This document shows positions 8,178-16,425 of a stretch of DNA of 32,547 nucleotides, piece after piece. Position numbers and translations under genes: made by a program. The notes beneath the pieces are model-generated. The model saw nothing but the letters and a program-made list of their open reading frames with translations, was not told where the DNA came from and searched no databases. Location of the stretch: assembly GCA_913030825.1 (NCBI GenBank), contig CAJWCU010000031.1, forward strand, positions 1 to 32,547. Direction: 5' to 3'. Every line of letters starts with the position of its first letter. The stretch's first letter is position 1. The DNA is from an uncultured Rhodospirillaceae bacterium (lineage in GTDB: Bacteria; Pseudomonadota; Alphaproteobacteria; Rhodospirillales; Casp-alpha2).

Positions 8178-9257
8178 ATGCCTGCACGCAAACCGGACGG
8201 AAATCTGAAACGCGGTTGGACCACCGGCGCCTGCGCCACGGCGGCGACGGCGGCTGCCTATGAGGCAATGGTCACCGGCCGGTTTCCGGGTGCCGTAACC
8301 ATTACCCTGCCGCGTGGCGAGGAGCCGACCTTCGATCTCGCCCGCACGGACATGATGGACGGCGCCGCGATCGCCGCCGTCATCAAGGACGCGGGCGACG
8401 ATCCCGACGTGACCCATGGGGCCGAGGTCTCGGCGACCCTGCGCCCGGGGGCCGCCGGTTCGGGTGTAACGTTCCGCGCCGGGCCCGGCGTCGGCATGGT
8501 AACCAAGCCTGGCCTGCCGATCCCGCCGGGCGAGCCGGCGATCAATCCGGGGCCGCGCGGGATGATGACCGGGGCGATCCACGACCTCGCCCGTAAATTC
8601 AACGGCCCGCCGGACGTGGAAATCACCGTCGCGATCAAGGACGGCGAGACTTTGGCGCTGAAGACCATGAACGGCCGATTGGGGATCGTCGGCGGGCTGT
8701 CGGTCCTGGGCACCACGGGCGTTGTCATCCCCTATTCCTGCGCGTCCTGGATTCATGCCATCCATCGGGGCGTTGACGTCGCGCGGGCGGGCGGGCTTAC
8801 GCATATCGCCGCCGCCACGGGATCGACCTCGGAGAAGGCGGTGAAGGACCTCTACGGTCTGCCCGACATGGCCTTGATCGACATGGGGGATTTCGCGGGT
8901 GGATTGCTGAAATACCTGCGCCGTCATCCGGTGGCGCAACTGACCCTGGCGGGCGGTTTCGGGAAACTGGCCAAGCTGGCGCAGGGAAACCTGGATCTGC
9001 ATTCCGCGCGCTCGTCCCTCGACATGGCCCGGCTTGCACAGCTTGCTTCCGACGATCCGGCCCTAGCGGCGGGCATCGCCGCGGCCAATACCGGGATGGA
9101 GGCGTTGCAACTGGCCCAGGCGGCCGGCGCACCGCTTGCCGACCGCGTTGCGAAAGGCGCCCGCGAGGTCGCGCTTGCCGCGCTTGCGGGCGACGTCGCC
9201 GTCGAGGTGCTGGTTTTCGACCGAAAGGGCAATCTGGCCGGGCGCGCCGATGGCTGA
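8178..9257 (+). CDS. cbiD: CbiD: cobalt-precorrin-5B C1-methyltransferase
   Basis: The 359-residue product matches CbiD, which methylates C1 of cobalt-precorrin-5B in the oxygen-independent cobalamin route. The diagnostic N-terminus LKRGWTTGACATAA sits ten residues after the chosen ATG. GLPIPPGEPAINPGPR near residues 111-126, GTTGVVIPYS and ATGSTSEKAV are further family stretches. The frame stays open upstream to an ATG at 8112, but the extra 22 residues have no family character. No clear Shine-Dalgarno precedes 8178. The stop overlaps cobK by eight bases, making a two-gene unit that converges on the main cobalamin operon. I found no cobalamin riboswitch in the short upstream gap. Confidence 0.94.
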   Translation: MPARKPDGNLKRGWTTGACATAATAAAYEAMVTGRFPGAVTITLPRGEEPTFDLARTDMMDGAAIAAVIKDAGDDPDVTHGAEVSATLRPGAAGSGVTFRAGPGVGMVTKPGLPIPPGEPAINPGPRGMMTGAIHDLARKFNGPPDVEITVAIKDGETLALKTMNGRLGIVGGLSVLGTTGVVIPYSCASWIHAIHRGVDVARAGGLTHIAAATGSTSEKAVKDLYGLPDMALIDMGDFAGGLLKYLRRHPVAQLTLAGGFGKLAKLAQGNLDLHSARSSLDMARLAQLASDDPALAAGIAAANTGMEALQLAQAAGAPLADRVAKGAREVALAALAGDVAVEVLVFDRKGNLAGRADG

Positions 9258-10002
9258 TCCGGTTTTGATTTTGGGCGGCACGGCGGATGCCCGGGCGCTT
9301 GCCGCGGAGATCCTGGATCGCTGGCCGGATCGCCGGGTGATTACCTCCCTCGCCGGGCGCACGGCGGCCCCTCTCAAGCCGGTGGGCGAGGTCGTCTCGG
9401 GCGGTTTCGGTGGGTCCGAAGGACTGGCCGAATTCTTGCGCCTAGAAGGCATCAGTGCCCTGATCGACGCCACCCACCCCTTCGCCGACATCATTTCGAA
9501 TGCTGCGGTCGATGCTGCAGCATCTGCGGCCATTCCGCGTCTTCATTTGACCCGTCCACCATGGGTTTTTGCGCAAAATGCTGCAGTGCAGCATATGCGC
9601 AGCATAAATGCAGCGAAATCGGCGCTAGAAGCTGGCGCTCGTCGCATTTTTCTCGCCATCGGCCGAAAAGAAGTAAATCAATTCAGTGATTTGGGGCATG
9701 CCGCCGCCGGACGGTTCTTTTTGCTGCGCTTTATCGATCCGCCGCAGAACTCCCCCGAGTTCGCGGATTTCGAGGTCCTTTCAGGGCGTCCCGGCGGCTA
9801 TGACGAAGAGCGCAGCATTTTGCAGCAATTCGCGATCGACACGGTCGTTGCGAAGAACGGCGGCAGCGATTTATCCCGCGCAAAAATAGACGCAGCATTG
9901 GATCTGGGATTGCGGGTCATTCTGATCGATCCGCCCGCACCGCCGCCACCGCCCCATGCGGACAGCGTCGCGGCGGCCGTCGATTGGCTGGCCGGACTTT
10001 AG
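9250..10002 (+). CDS. cobK: Precorrin-6A (or cobalt-precorrin-6A) reductase CobK/CbiJ
   Basis: This 250-residue NAD(P)H-dependent reductase reduces the corrin ring after C1 methylation. Visible landmarks: LILGGTADARALA at the start, RVITSLAGRT, GGFGGSEGLAEFL, the IDATHPFA motif near residue 75, FLAIGRKEVNQF, and the C-terminal VAKNGG. The ATG lies within the last codons of cbiD, so translation is coupled. CobK and CbiJ are homologous; with CbiD, CbiG and CbiX nearby, the cobalt-bearing substrate is more likely. The DNA from about 9490 to 9900 is AT-richer than its surroundings and contains eight copies of GCAGCAT or ATGCTGC with nested palindromes, read in all three frames. Confidence 0.93.
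   Translation: MADPVLILGGTADARALAAEILDRWPDRRVITSLAGRTAAPLKPVGEVVSGGFGGSEGLAEFLRLEGISALIDATHPFADIISNAAVDAAASAAIPRLHLTRPPWVFAQNAAVQHMRSINAAKSALEAGARRIFLAIGRKEVNQFSDLGHAAAGRFFLLRFIDPPQNSPEFADFEVLSGRPGGYDEERSILQQFAIDTVVAKNGGSDLSRAKIDAALDLGLRVILIDPPAPPPPPHADSVAAAVDWLAGL
9500..9898. repeat. Cluster of GCAGCAT/ATGCTGC words with palindromes inside cobK
   Basis: The heptamer or its complement starts at 9500, 9512, 9517, 9578, 9588, 9599, 9812 and 9892. Two pairs form perfect palindromes: ATGCTGCAGCAT at 9512-9523 and ATGCTGCA-G-TGCAGCAT at 9578-9594. The words fall in different reading frames (Ala-Ala, Gln-His, Arg-Ser-Ile), so amino-acid constraint does not explain all of them. The function, if any, is unknown. 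Confidence 0.5.
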
Positions 10003-10020
10003 CGGCCTTTGGCGCCGGGG

Positions 10021-10788
10021 TCAGCCTGCCGATTTCTTCGGCCGCAGCACGTGATGATGGGCGGCGGCATAAAGGGCGGAATCGTCAAAATGGGTGTCGC
10101 CGAGGACCCGGCCGACCAGGATCAAGGCCGTGCGGGTGAACCCGGCTTCCTTCACCTTGGCGCGGATATCGGCGAGCGTGCCGTGGACGAATTGCTCGTC
10201 CGGCCAGGTCGCGCGGTAGGCGACGACGACCGGGCAGTCTTCGCCGTAATGGGGCGTCAGTTCGCGGACGACCTTGGCCAGGTTGTTGACCGACAAGTGT
10301 ACGGCCAAGGTGGCGCCGCTTTTGCCCAGGGTGTCCAAATCTTCCCCTTCCGGCATGTCCGATGCCCGGACGGATGTCCGGGTCAGGACGACGGTCTGAC
10401 TGACGTTGGGCAGGGTCAGTTCCTTGCCCAATGCCGCCGCGGCGGCGGCGAAGGCCGGCACGCCCGGCGTGATATCGAAGGGAATGCCGAGCGCTTCCAG
10501 ACGCCGCATCTGTTCGGCGATGGCGCCGTAGATCGACGGATCGCCGGAATGAACGCGGGCGATATCGTGCCCGGCGGCATGGGCCGTCTCGATCTCGGCG
10601 ATGATCTCGTCCAGGTTCATGGGGGCTGTATCCAAGACGCGGGCCCCCTCCTGCGCCTCGGCAACGATCTCGGTCGGCACCAGCGATCCGGCGTAGAGCA
10701 CCACCGGGCAGGCCTGGATCAATTTCAGGCCGCGCACCGTGATCAGGTCGGGGGCGCCGGGCCCGGCGCCGATGAAATGAACGGTCAT
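10021..10788 (-). CDS. cobM: Precorrin-4 C11-methyltransferase CobM/CbiF
   Basis: The 255-residue product is an S-adenosylmethionine-dependent tetrapyrrole methyltransferase. [14 protein letters not shown] at residues 7-20 is the first glycine-rich motif; [17 protein letters not shown] and ITPGVPAF are CobM/CbiF signatures. It methylates C11 of (cobalt-)precorrin-4. The ATG shares ATGA with the stop of the upstream CbiG-CobJ fusion gene; an open frame upstream to 11178 is out of frame with that gene and is spurious. It ends the long minus-strand cobalamin operon, 18 bases from the convergent end of cobK. The basic, His-containing C-terminus ([12 protein letters not shown]) is short and unremarkable. 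Confidence 0.95.
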   Translation of the reverse strand: MTVHFIGAGPGAPDLITVRGLKLIQACPVVLYAGSLVPTEIVAEAQEGARVLDTAPMNLDEIIAEIETAHAAGHDIARVHSGDPSIYGAIAEQMRRLEALGIPFDITPGVPAFAAAAAALGKELTLPNVSQTVVLTRTSVRASDMPEGEDLDTLGKSGATLAVHLSVNNLAKVVRELTPHYGEDCPVVVAYRATWPDEQFVHGTLADIRAKVKEAGFTRTALILVGRVLGDTHFDDSALYAAAHHHVLRPKKSAG

Positions 10789-12623
10789 GTGCCCGTCTCC
10801 TTTTCTTTTTCTTTGGCCGCTTTCCCGGCGTAGCCGCGCGGGGTATAGACCCAACGGTTGACGCCCCGCGTCACCGCGCGGGTCTCTGACGAGCCGATCA
10901 TCACCAGGGTCAGCATGTCGACCTGATCGGCGGTCAGGTTCTTCAATTCGATCACGGTAATGGTCTCGCCGTCGCGGCCCAGGTTGCGGGCCAGGATCAC
11001 GGGTGTGTTCGCCGGACGCTGGGCAAGCAGGATGTCCCGTGCCTTTTCCAGCTGCCAGCGCCGCCGTTTCGAGACGGGGTTGTAGAGCGACATGACGAAG
11101 TCGCCCTGCGCGGCGGCGGTCAGGCGTTGCTCGATCACTTCCCAGGGCGTCAGCAGGTCCGACAGCGAGACCGCGCAAAAATCGTGGCCCAGCGGCGCGC
11201 CCGCCCGTGCGGCGGCAGCTTGCAGGGCGCTGACCCCCGGCTCAACCGACACGGCGACACGATTCCAGGCCGCATTGTCTTCATGGTCGAGCAATTCCAT
11301 GACCAGGGTCGCCAGCGCATAGACGCCCGGATCGCCGGAACATACCAGGGCGACCTGTTTGCCTTCAGCGGCGAGGTCCAAGGCCTTCCGCGCGCGCGCG
11401 GCTTCTTCGGACAGCTCCGACGAATGCAGGCGTTTGCCTTCCGCCGCAGGCCCAAGGATATCGAGATAAAGGCCGTAGCCGACCAGATCAGTCGATTCCG
11501 CCACGGCGCGGGAGACGGCGGGCGTGCGCCACAGCGGCGTGCCTGGCCCGGTGCCGACGACGGTCAGCCGTCCGCGCGCCCGGCCGACGGATGCGGCATC
11601 GACGTTGCCGGGCGACCGCGCGACGGCACAGGTCGCGCGTTTTGATTTGACCTTGGCCACGATCAACTCGGCATCCGGCCCGGCGGCGGCCAGGGCCGCC
11701 CCCTCGGCGACGCCGTGGCAGCCGACCTCGGCGAAGACGACGTCGGACGGATTGGCCAAGCGCGGCGCTTCCGCCTCCAGGGACGCTGCGTCGAAAAACC
11801 GAACGGGTAGACCCAGGCGTTCGCCCAGGCCGTTGACGGCGGCCTCGTCCATCTTGACGTCGATGGAGGCGATGCAGGCGACGGCCCCTACCGCCAGATT
11901 GTTGTCGGCCAGAACCTGCGCAACCAGATCGCGGACCTCTGCCGGGTCGGCGTCCCGTTCACAGCCGACGCCGATGGTCAGCACGGGCGGATGCAGCACG
12001 AGATCGTCCGTTTCGCCGGGGTCGCGGTCGGTGACCAAAATGCCCGGCCCGGCCCCGGCGTCGATGGGCAGGTCCGCCGCATGCAGCCAGGATGCGTCCC
12101 CGGCCTCAACCTCCAGGCGCACCGGCTCGCCGGCCAGCAGCGTGGCCGCGACGGCGAGGGATTTCTTGCGGTTGGCGACGGCCCAGCCTTCAGGCGGGTC
12201 GTCCACGCCGATGCCATGGCGCAGATCGCCCGTGGTCGTCACGGCGGCGGCGATGCCCAGTTCGCGGGCGATCTCGCGGGCCATCACGTTGGCCCCGGAA
12301 TGTCCGCCCAACAGCGGCACGACGGCGCTGGCGTCCTCGGCGACGGCGATGACGGGCGGCTCCGCGACCTTGTCGGCCAGATGCGGGGCCAGGGCCCGGA
12401 TCAGAATGCCCGAGGCGAAGACCCCGATGACCGGATGCCCTGCCAAGAACAGGCGCGCCGCGTGGGCCGTGGTCTCGTCGAAGAAATCGTCGGCCTGGGT
12501 CACCCGGCCGACCCGGCCATGGACCAGGGCGCCTGGCAGGGCGGCCTGCAGGCGCCGGGCAAGATCGGCGCCCGGTTCCGTGACGGCCAGGATCACCGGC
12601 GGCTGCGTAGCTGGGGCGGTCAT
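10785..12623 (-). CDS. cobJ: CbiG-CobJ fusion: cobalt-precorrin-5A hydrolase / precorrin-3B C17-methyltransferase
   Basis: The 612-residue product joins two enzymes. Residues 1 to about 345 are Cbi[18 protein letters not shown] at 69-85, [16 protein letters not shown] at 104-119, and the C-terminal CbiG/CobE part with IGVGCERD (217-224) and [11 protein letters not shown] (301-311). CbiG opens the delta-lactone and releases acetaldehyde in the oxygen-independent route. From about residue 351 the CobJ/CbiH methyltransferase begins: [33 protein letters not shown] (428-436) and YNPVSKRR (514-521); it methylates C17 and drives ring contraction. The order CbiG then CobJ couples contraction to lactone opening. 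The ATG overlaps the cobI stop, and the stop overlaps the cobM start. Both domains look intact. Confidence 0.95.
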   Translation of the reverse strand: MTAPATQPPVILAVTEPGADLARRLQAALPGALVHGRVGRVTQADDFFDETTAHAARLFLAGHPVIGVFASGILIRALAPHLADKVAEPPVIAVAEDASAVVPLLGGHSGANVMAREIARELGIAAAVTTTGDLRHGIGVDDPPEGWAVANRKKSLAVAATLLAGEPVRLEVEAGDASWLHAADLPIDAGAGPGILVTDRDPGETDDLVLHPPVLTIGVGCERDADPAEVRDLVAQVLADNNLAVGAVACIASIDVKMDEAAVNGLGERLGLPVRFFDAASLEAEAPRLANPSDVVFAEVGCHGVAEGAALAAAGPDAELIVAKVKSKRATCAVARSPGNVDAASVGRARGRLTVVGTGPGTPLWRTPAVSRAVAESTDLVGYGLYLDILGPAAEGKRLHSSELSEEAARARKALDLAAEGKQVALVCSGDPGVYALATLVMELLDHEDNAAWNRVAVSVEPGVSALQAAAARAGAPLGHDFCAVSLSDLLTPWEVIEQRLTAAAQGDFVMSLYNPVSKRRRWQLEKARDILLAQRPANTPVILARNLGRDGETITVIELKNLTADQVDMLTLVMIGSSETRAVTRGVNRWVYTPRGYAGKAAKEKEKETGT

Positions 12624-13336
12624 GCCTGTTCTCCCAAGTCTTCCACGTCTTCCGGCGAGCGCACCAGGATCATCGAGAAATAGGGCGCCGTGTCGGGCGC
12701 GTCGGCGAGCGGCAGCACGACTTGTTCGTCCATGGTGGCCCGCTCGACATATTGTGCGCGGTCGAGCCTTCCCAATTTTTCAATGACGGCGCGGACCTTC
12801 GGCAGGTGCCGGCCGACCTTCATGATCGCGGCGGCTTCGGAATTCAAAAGACGGGCCTCCAAATCGGCTTCGTCCAGCGGGCCGGGAATGACGGTCAGCA
12901 CCTGATTGCGCGACACCAGGGGTGCCCCCGCCACGGCGGCGCAGGCGGCCAGAGACGAGACGCCGGGGATGACCTGCGTCGGATGGTCCTCGGCCAGGCG
13001 CAGAAACAGATACATGAATGAGCCGTAGAGGAAGGGATCGCCCTCGCACAAAATCGCAACGTCATTCCCAGCGGACAAGTGTGCCGCGATCTCTTTGGCG
13101 TAGTCGTCATAGACGTCGTTGGCTGGAAATTTACCCGGCACCATAGGCGTGACGATGGCGATCTCCGTCTTGCCCGCCGGGATATGCGGGGCCGCGATGG
13201 CGCGGGCGAGGCTTTCCGTGCCTTCGGCCGCCGGATAGGCGACGACGGCGGCGGCGGCGATGACCTTGACGGCTTTCAAGGTCAGCAAGTCCGGGTCGCC
13301 CGGGCCGACACCGACGCCATAAAGCGTCCCGCTCAT
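12620..13336 (-). CDS. cobI: Precorrin-2 C20-methyltransferase CobI/CbiL
   Basis: This 238-residue enzyme transfers a methyl group from S-adenosylmethionine to C20 of (cobalt-)precorrin-2, the first committed methylation of the corrin branch. GVGVGPGDPDLLTLKAV at residues 7-23, ILCEGDPFLYGSFMYL and VIPGVSSLAACAA are diagnostic. The ATG giving MSGTLYGVG overlaps the cobL stop (ATGA); a longer frame to 13369 would add 11 residues lacking family similarity. The stop overlaps the start of the CbiG-CobJ gene in the same way, so three genes in a row are translationally coupled. CobI and CbiL cannot be told apart by eye; CbiX nearby favours the cobalt substrate. Confidence 0.95.
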   Translation of the reverse strand: MSGTLYGVGVGPGDPDLLTLKAVKVIAAAAVVAYPAAEGTESLARAIAAPHIPAGKTEIAIVTPMVPGKFPANDVYDDYAKEIAAHLSAGNDVAILCEGDPFLYGSFMYLFLRLAEDHPTQVIPGVSSLAACAAVAGAPLVSRNQVLTVIPGPLDEADLEARLLNSEAAAIMKVGRHLPKVRAVIEKLGRLDRAQYVERATMDEQVVLPLADAPDTAPYFSMILVRSPEDVEDLGEQA

Positions 13337-14562
13337 GATCGTACCGCCCCCGGCTTGGTCCAGGTCCATTGCAGCACTTCCATCAGGGGGCGCATGGCCG
13401 TCATCTCGCCGACGCGGCCGGATCGCGCGACGGCGATACGGGTAAGCTCACCGCCGTGTTCTTTTTGATGCTGCATCAGGATCTGCTGTGCCTCCAGGGT
13501 GACCGCATTGGCGACCAAGCGGCCACCGGGCTTAAGTGCTTCCAGGCCGGCTTCGATCACGCCCGGGCGGGACAGGCCCCCACCGACGAAAACGGCGTCG
13601 GGGGGATCACCGGCCTCGGCCAGGCAATCCGGCGCGTCGCCCTTCAATAGGATTAACTGCGGGACGCCCAGGTTCGATGCATTGGCCTCGATATCTTCGT
13701 GTCGGTCGGGCGCACGTTCGATGGCGACGGCGCGCGTGCCCGGGGCGGCGCGCAGCCATTCGATGGCGACGGCCCCTGATCCGGCGCCGATATCCCAAAG
13801 AAGTTGCCCTGGCATCGGGGCGAGCCGCGCCAGGGTCGCGGCGCGAACCTCGCGTTTGGTGATCTTGCCGTCGTGGCGAAACGCCTCCTCGGGCAGGCCC
13901 GGCGTTTCCGGCCAGACCTGGGCGTCGGGCTTGGCCCAAAGGTGCAGGGCGATGACGTTCAAATCCTTGACCCGATGGCCTTCCCATTCCTCGGCCATGG
14001 TGTCGTAGCGGCCTTCGTCGGGGCCGCCCATGTGTTCGAAGACGGTCATGGCGCTGTCGCCGAAGCCGCGTTCGGTCAGGAGTGCGGCGGCCTGGGCCGG
14101 GGTCTCGCCGTTGCGCGCCAGGATCAGCAGCTTCAGTCCCGGCAGCAGATGGCGGTTCAACACCTCGATGGGAAAGGCGTGGCAGCTGACCGTGCGCACC
14201 ATGCCGTCGTTGAGCGACCATCCCATGCGGGCGGCCAGCATGGCGAACGCGCCGGCGGTCGGCACGATTTCGGTCGCGTCGATGCCGAACCGTTCGACCA
14301 GCCGTTTGCCGATTCCGAAGTTCAGCGGATCGCCCGTGGCCAGGACGCAGACGGCCTTGCCTTCCTGTTCCGCCACGGCGGCGATGCCGGCGTCCAATCC
14401 CTCGGACCAGTTCAGGCGCGGCCGTCCGTCTTCGGGGACCATGGCGAGATGCCGTTCGCCGCCGACCAGAACCTCCGCCCGGTCGATCAGGGCGCGGGCC
14501 CGCTCGCCCAGCCCCGCCAAGCCGTCTTCGCCGATGCCGACGATGGAAAGCCATCTATCCAT
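13333..14562 (-). CDS. cobL: Precorrin-6B C5,15-methyltransferase (decarboxylating) CobL, CbiE-CbiT fusion
   Basis: The 409-residue product is the fused CobL form. Residues 1 to about 205 form the CbiE-type methyltransferase (IVGIGEDGLAGLG at 7-19, LATGDPLNFGIGK at 74-86, PTAGAFAMLAARMGW), and the remainder the CbiT domain with LLWDIGAGSGAVAIEWLR at 254-271 and IERAPDRHEDIEANA. Together they methylate C5 and C15 and decarboxylate the C12 acetate side chain. The start overlaps the cobH stop by eight bases, and the stop overlaps the cobI start. The protein has the usual length, so both catalytic halves appear complete. Confidence 0.96.
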   Translation of the reverse strand: MDRWLSIVGIGEDGLAGLGERARALIDRAEVLVGGERHLAMVPEDGRPRLNWSEGLDAGIAAVAEQEGKAVCVLATGDPLNFGIGKRLVERFGIDATEIVPTAGAFAMLAARMGWSLNDGMVRTVSCHAFPIEVLNRHLLPGLKLLILARNGETPAQAAALLTERGFGDSAMTVFEHMGGPDEGRYDTMAEEWEGHRVKDLNVIALHLWAKPDAQVWPETPGLPEEAFRHDGKITKREVRAATLARLAPMPGQLLWDIGAGSGAVAIEWLRAAPGTRAVAIERAPDRHEDIEANASNLGVPQLILLKGDAPDCLAEAGDPPDAVFVGGGLSRPGVIEAGLEALKPGGRLVANAVTLEAQQILMQHQKEHGGELTRIAVARSGRVGEMTAMRPLMEVLQWTWTKPGAVRS

Positions 14563-15193
14563 TCGCCTGCTCCGGATTGGGGCAGAGCGCGTTGACCGCG
14601 GCGGCCGCCATGGCGCTGCCGCCGCGCCGCCCGGTCAGGGTCGCGAAGGGAATATCCCCCGCATGATCGATCAGCGCCTGTTTCGATTCCGCCGCGCCGA
14701 TGAAGCCGACGGGAAAGCCCAGGATCGCGGCGGGCTTGTCGGCGCCGTCGGCCAGCAATTCCAGGAGCCGGAAAAGGGCCGTCGGCGCGTTGCCGACGGC
14801 GACCACGGCGCCCTTGAGATGGGGTTTCCAATCGTCGACGGCGGCGGCGGAGCGGGTCGTGCCCATGTCCGCCGCGCGGGCCGGCACGGCCGGGCCGTTC
14901 AGGGTGCAGACGATCTCGTTATTCTTGGGCAGACGCTTGGCGATGATGCCGCGCGCGACCATTTCCGCATCGACCAGGATGGGTGCCCCCGCCGCCAGGG
15001 CGGCCTTGCCGGCGGCACCCGGATCGCCGGACATCACCAGGTCCGCCGCGATCTCGGGCATGGCGCAGGCATGGATCAGGCGCAGGGCGAGGGCCCGCTC
15101 GGCGCCCGCAAAGCGTGCGACATCCGCCTCCGCCTCGATGGCGGCGAAGGAACGGCGGTAGATTTCCGCCGGGTCGCGGAGGTAGTCGAACAT
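14555..15193 (-). CDS. cobH: Precorrin-8X methylmutase CobH/CbiC
   Basis: The 212-residue product moves the methyl group from C11 to C12 to give (hydrogeno)byrinate. Family stretches: YLRDPAEIYRRSFAAI at the N-terminus, RLIHACAMPEIAADL with the catalytic His in RLIHAC, GAPILVDAEMV, and the C-terminal GFPVGFIGAAESK. The frame is open for another 76 codons upstream, but that part is the reverse of the His-rich tail of cbiX and is not real; the chosen ATG is 16 bases after the cbiX stop with a G-rich ribosome site. The stop overlaps the cobL start by eight bases. Confidence 0.95.
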   Translation of the reverse strand: MFDYLRDPAEIYRRSFAAIEAEADVARFAGAERALALRLIHACAMPEIAADLVMSGDPGAAGKAALAAGAPILVDAEMVARGIIAKRLPKNNEIVCTLNGPAVPARAADMGTTRSAAAVDDWKPHLKGAVVAVGNAPTALFRLLELLADGADKPAAILGFPVGFIGAAESKQALIDHAGDIPFATLTGRRGGSAMAAAAVNALCPNPEQANG

Positions 15194-15209
15194 GCCGGCC
15201 CCCGGACGC

Positions 15210-16244
15210 TCAGCTTTTGTCGTCGTGGCTATGGGCGTGCCCGTGATCATGGCCGTGGGAATGCCCATGCGCATGGTCGTGCGAATGGTCATGGGAGTGA
15301 CCGTGATGATGGCCGTGCTTGCCGTGATAGACGCCGTGGTCCTCGGCCCCATGGCCGTCCGTGCCCACGCCGACCACATGGTGGTGGTGGCCGACCTGAG
15401 GCACGCCGACCTCGTCTTCATAACCGATGATCTGCTCCCGGTATTTGCACAGCAGACAGTTCATCTTGTTGTCGCCGAGCAGCACTTCCTCGACCCGGTC
15501 CGCGAAGCAATCGATCAGGTCTTCTTGATCGTTGAGGTAGCTCGCCTTGACCATCTGAATGTCCGGGTGCGCTTCGCCGCATTCGTCGGCCCAGCGATAG
15601 ATGCGGTTGACCAGGATCCCGGTGAACAGGAAATAAGGGAACACGATGATCCGCTTGTAGCCGAGCTTGACCGCCTTCTTCAGGCCTTCGTCGACCAAGG
15701 GATAAGCGACGCCGGAATAACTGACCTCGGCCCAGCCGAAATCCATGCCTTCCCACAACATGCGGGCGACCTTGTTGACGTTGGAATTGGCGTCCGAATC
15801 GTTGGTGCCGCGACCGACGACCATCAACAAGGTGTCCTCGCGGGCGATCTCACCCTGATCTGCGTTGGCCGCGGCTTCGGCTTCCTCGATGCGGATCTGG
15901 GCCGCGCGCAGCAGTTTGGAATCGATCGCCAACTCACGGCCGAACCTCACATCCAATTCCGGATGCTGATGGGCGAAGCTGTTGATCTCGCTGGGCAGAT
16001 CGTTCTTCACATGGCCCGCCGCGAACAGCATGCCGGGTACGCAGATGATCCGGTTGACGCCCCGGTCCTTCAGCTTGTCCAGGCCCGTGCGGATCACGGG
16101 CGTGGCGAATTCCAGGAATCCGCTTTCCACTTCATAGTCGGGGAATCGCTTGGCCAGATGGCCCGCGAGAGAGCCGAATTCCTCGACGGCTCCCTGGTCG
16201 CGGCTGCCGTGGCCGCAGATCATGATACCGGTTTTTTCCGTCAT
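15210..16244 (-). CDS. cbiX: CbiX: sirohydrochlorin cobaltochelatase with MxCxxC motif and His-rich tail
   Basis: The 344-residue product is the long, two-domain CbiX that inserts Co2+ into sirohydrochlorin. Metal-site His12 (ICGHGSRDQG) and His78 (LFAAGHVKND) belong to the N-terminal half; the second half follows the same fold (MVVGRGTNDSDAN, VFPYFLFTGIL). MNCLLC at residues 261-266 is the MxCxxC motif that binds a 4Fe-4S cluster in Bacillus megaterium CbiX. Residues 286-340 are a His/Asp/Gly tail with more than 25 histidines, a probable cobalt-storage or buffering segment. It is the first gene of the minus-strand cobalamin operon, with 181 bases of non-coding DNA upstream. Its presence points to early cobalt insertion. 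Confidence 0.95.
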   Translation of the reverse strand: MTEKTGIMICGHGSRDQGAVEEFGSLAGHLAKRFPDYEVESGFLEFATPVIRTGLDKLKDRGVNRIICVPGMLFAAGHVKNDLPSEINSFAHQHPELDVRFGRELAIDSKLLRAAQIRIEEAEAAANADQGEIAREDTLLMVVGRGTNDSDANSNVNKVARMLWEGMDFGWAEVSYSGVAYPLVDEGLKKAVKLGYKRIIVFPYFLFTGILVNRIYRWADECGEAHPDIQMVKASYLNDQEDLIDCFADRVEEVLLGDNKMNCLLCKYREQIIGYEDEVGVPQVGHHHHVVGVGTDGHGAEDHGVYHGKHGHHHGHSHDHSHDHAHGHSHGHDHGHAHSHDDKS

Positions 16245-16425
16245 GTTCGCTTGGTCCTTGCCTTCGAGCGGCCGCCGGCGCCATTGCCGACGGTGGTTTG
16301 CCCCCGCAACGCCTGGTCATTGCCTCCGGGCGGACGGGATGATCCCGCCGCGAGGGTGCGCCGACTATACAGATTTCCGGTTAGGGGAAAAGGCTGACGC
16401 CACGTAAAGGCGGCCTCAATTCGGG
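16245..16425. other. Non-coding gap upstream of the cbiX operon
   Basis: This gap holds the presumed promoter of the cbiX-cobM operon. I looked for a cobalamin riboswitch on the minus strand (conserved GCCACTG core and the AGTCAGGAGACC B12 box) and do not see one. A near-consensus minus-strand -10 (TATAGT, within 16365-16370) has no good -35. A small dyad, CGGGAT-GATCCCG, lies around 16335-16347. Confidence 0.4.

Noticed and set aside
8082-9002. Upstream extension of the FNT channel frame
   Set aside because: The extension is antisense to cbiD. A strong ribosome site and the family N-terminus place the start at 8081.
15236-15390. Repetitive CATG/ATGG-rich DNA resembling a tandem repeat
   Set aside because: It is the codon-level consequence of the His/Asp/Gly tail of CbiX, not an independent DNA repeat or CRISPR.
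16245-16425. Cobalamin riboswitch upstream of cbiX
   Set aside because: The conserved core and B12 box were looked for on the minus strand and not found; the 8082-8177 and 7088-7202 gaps also lack them.
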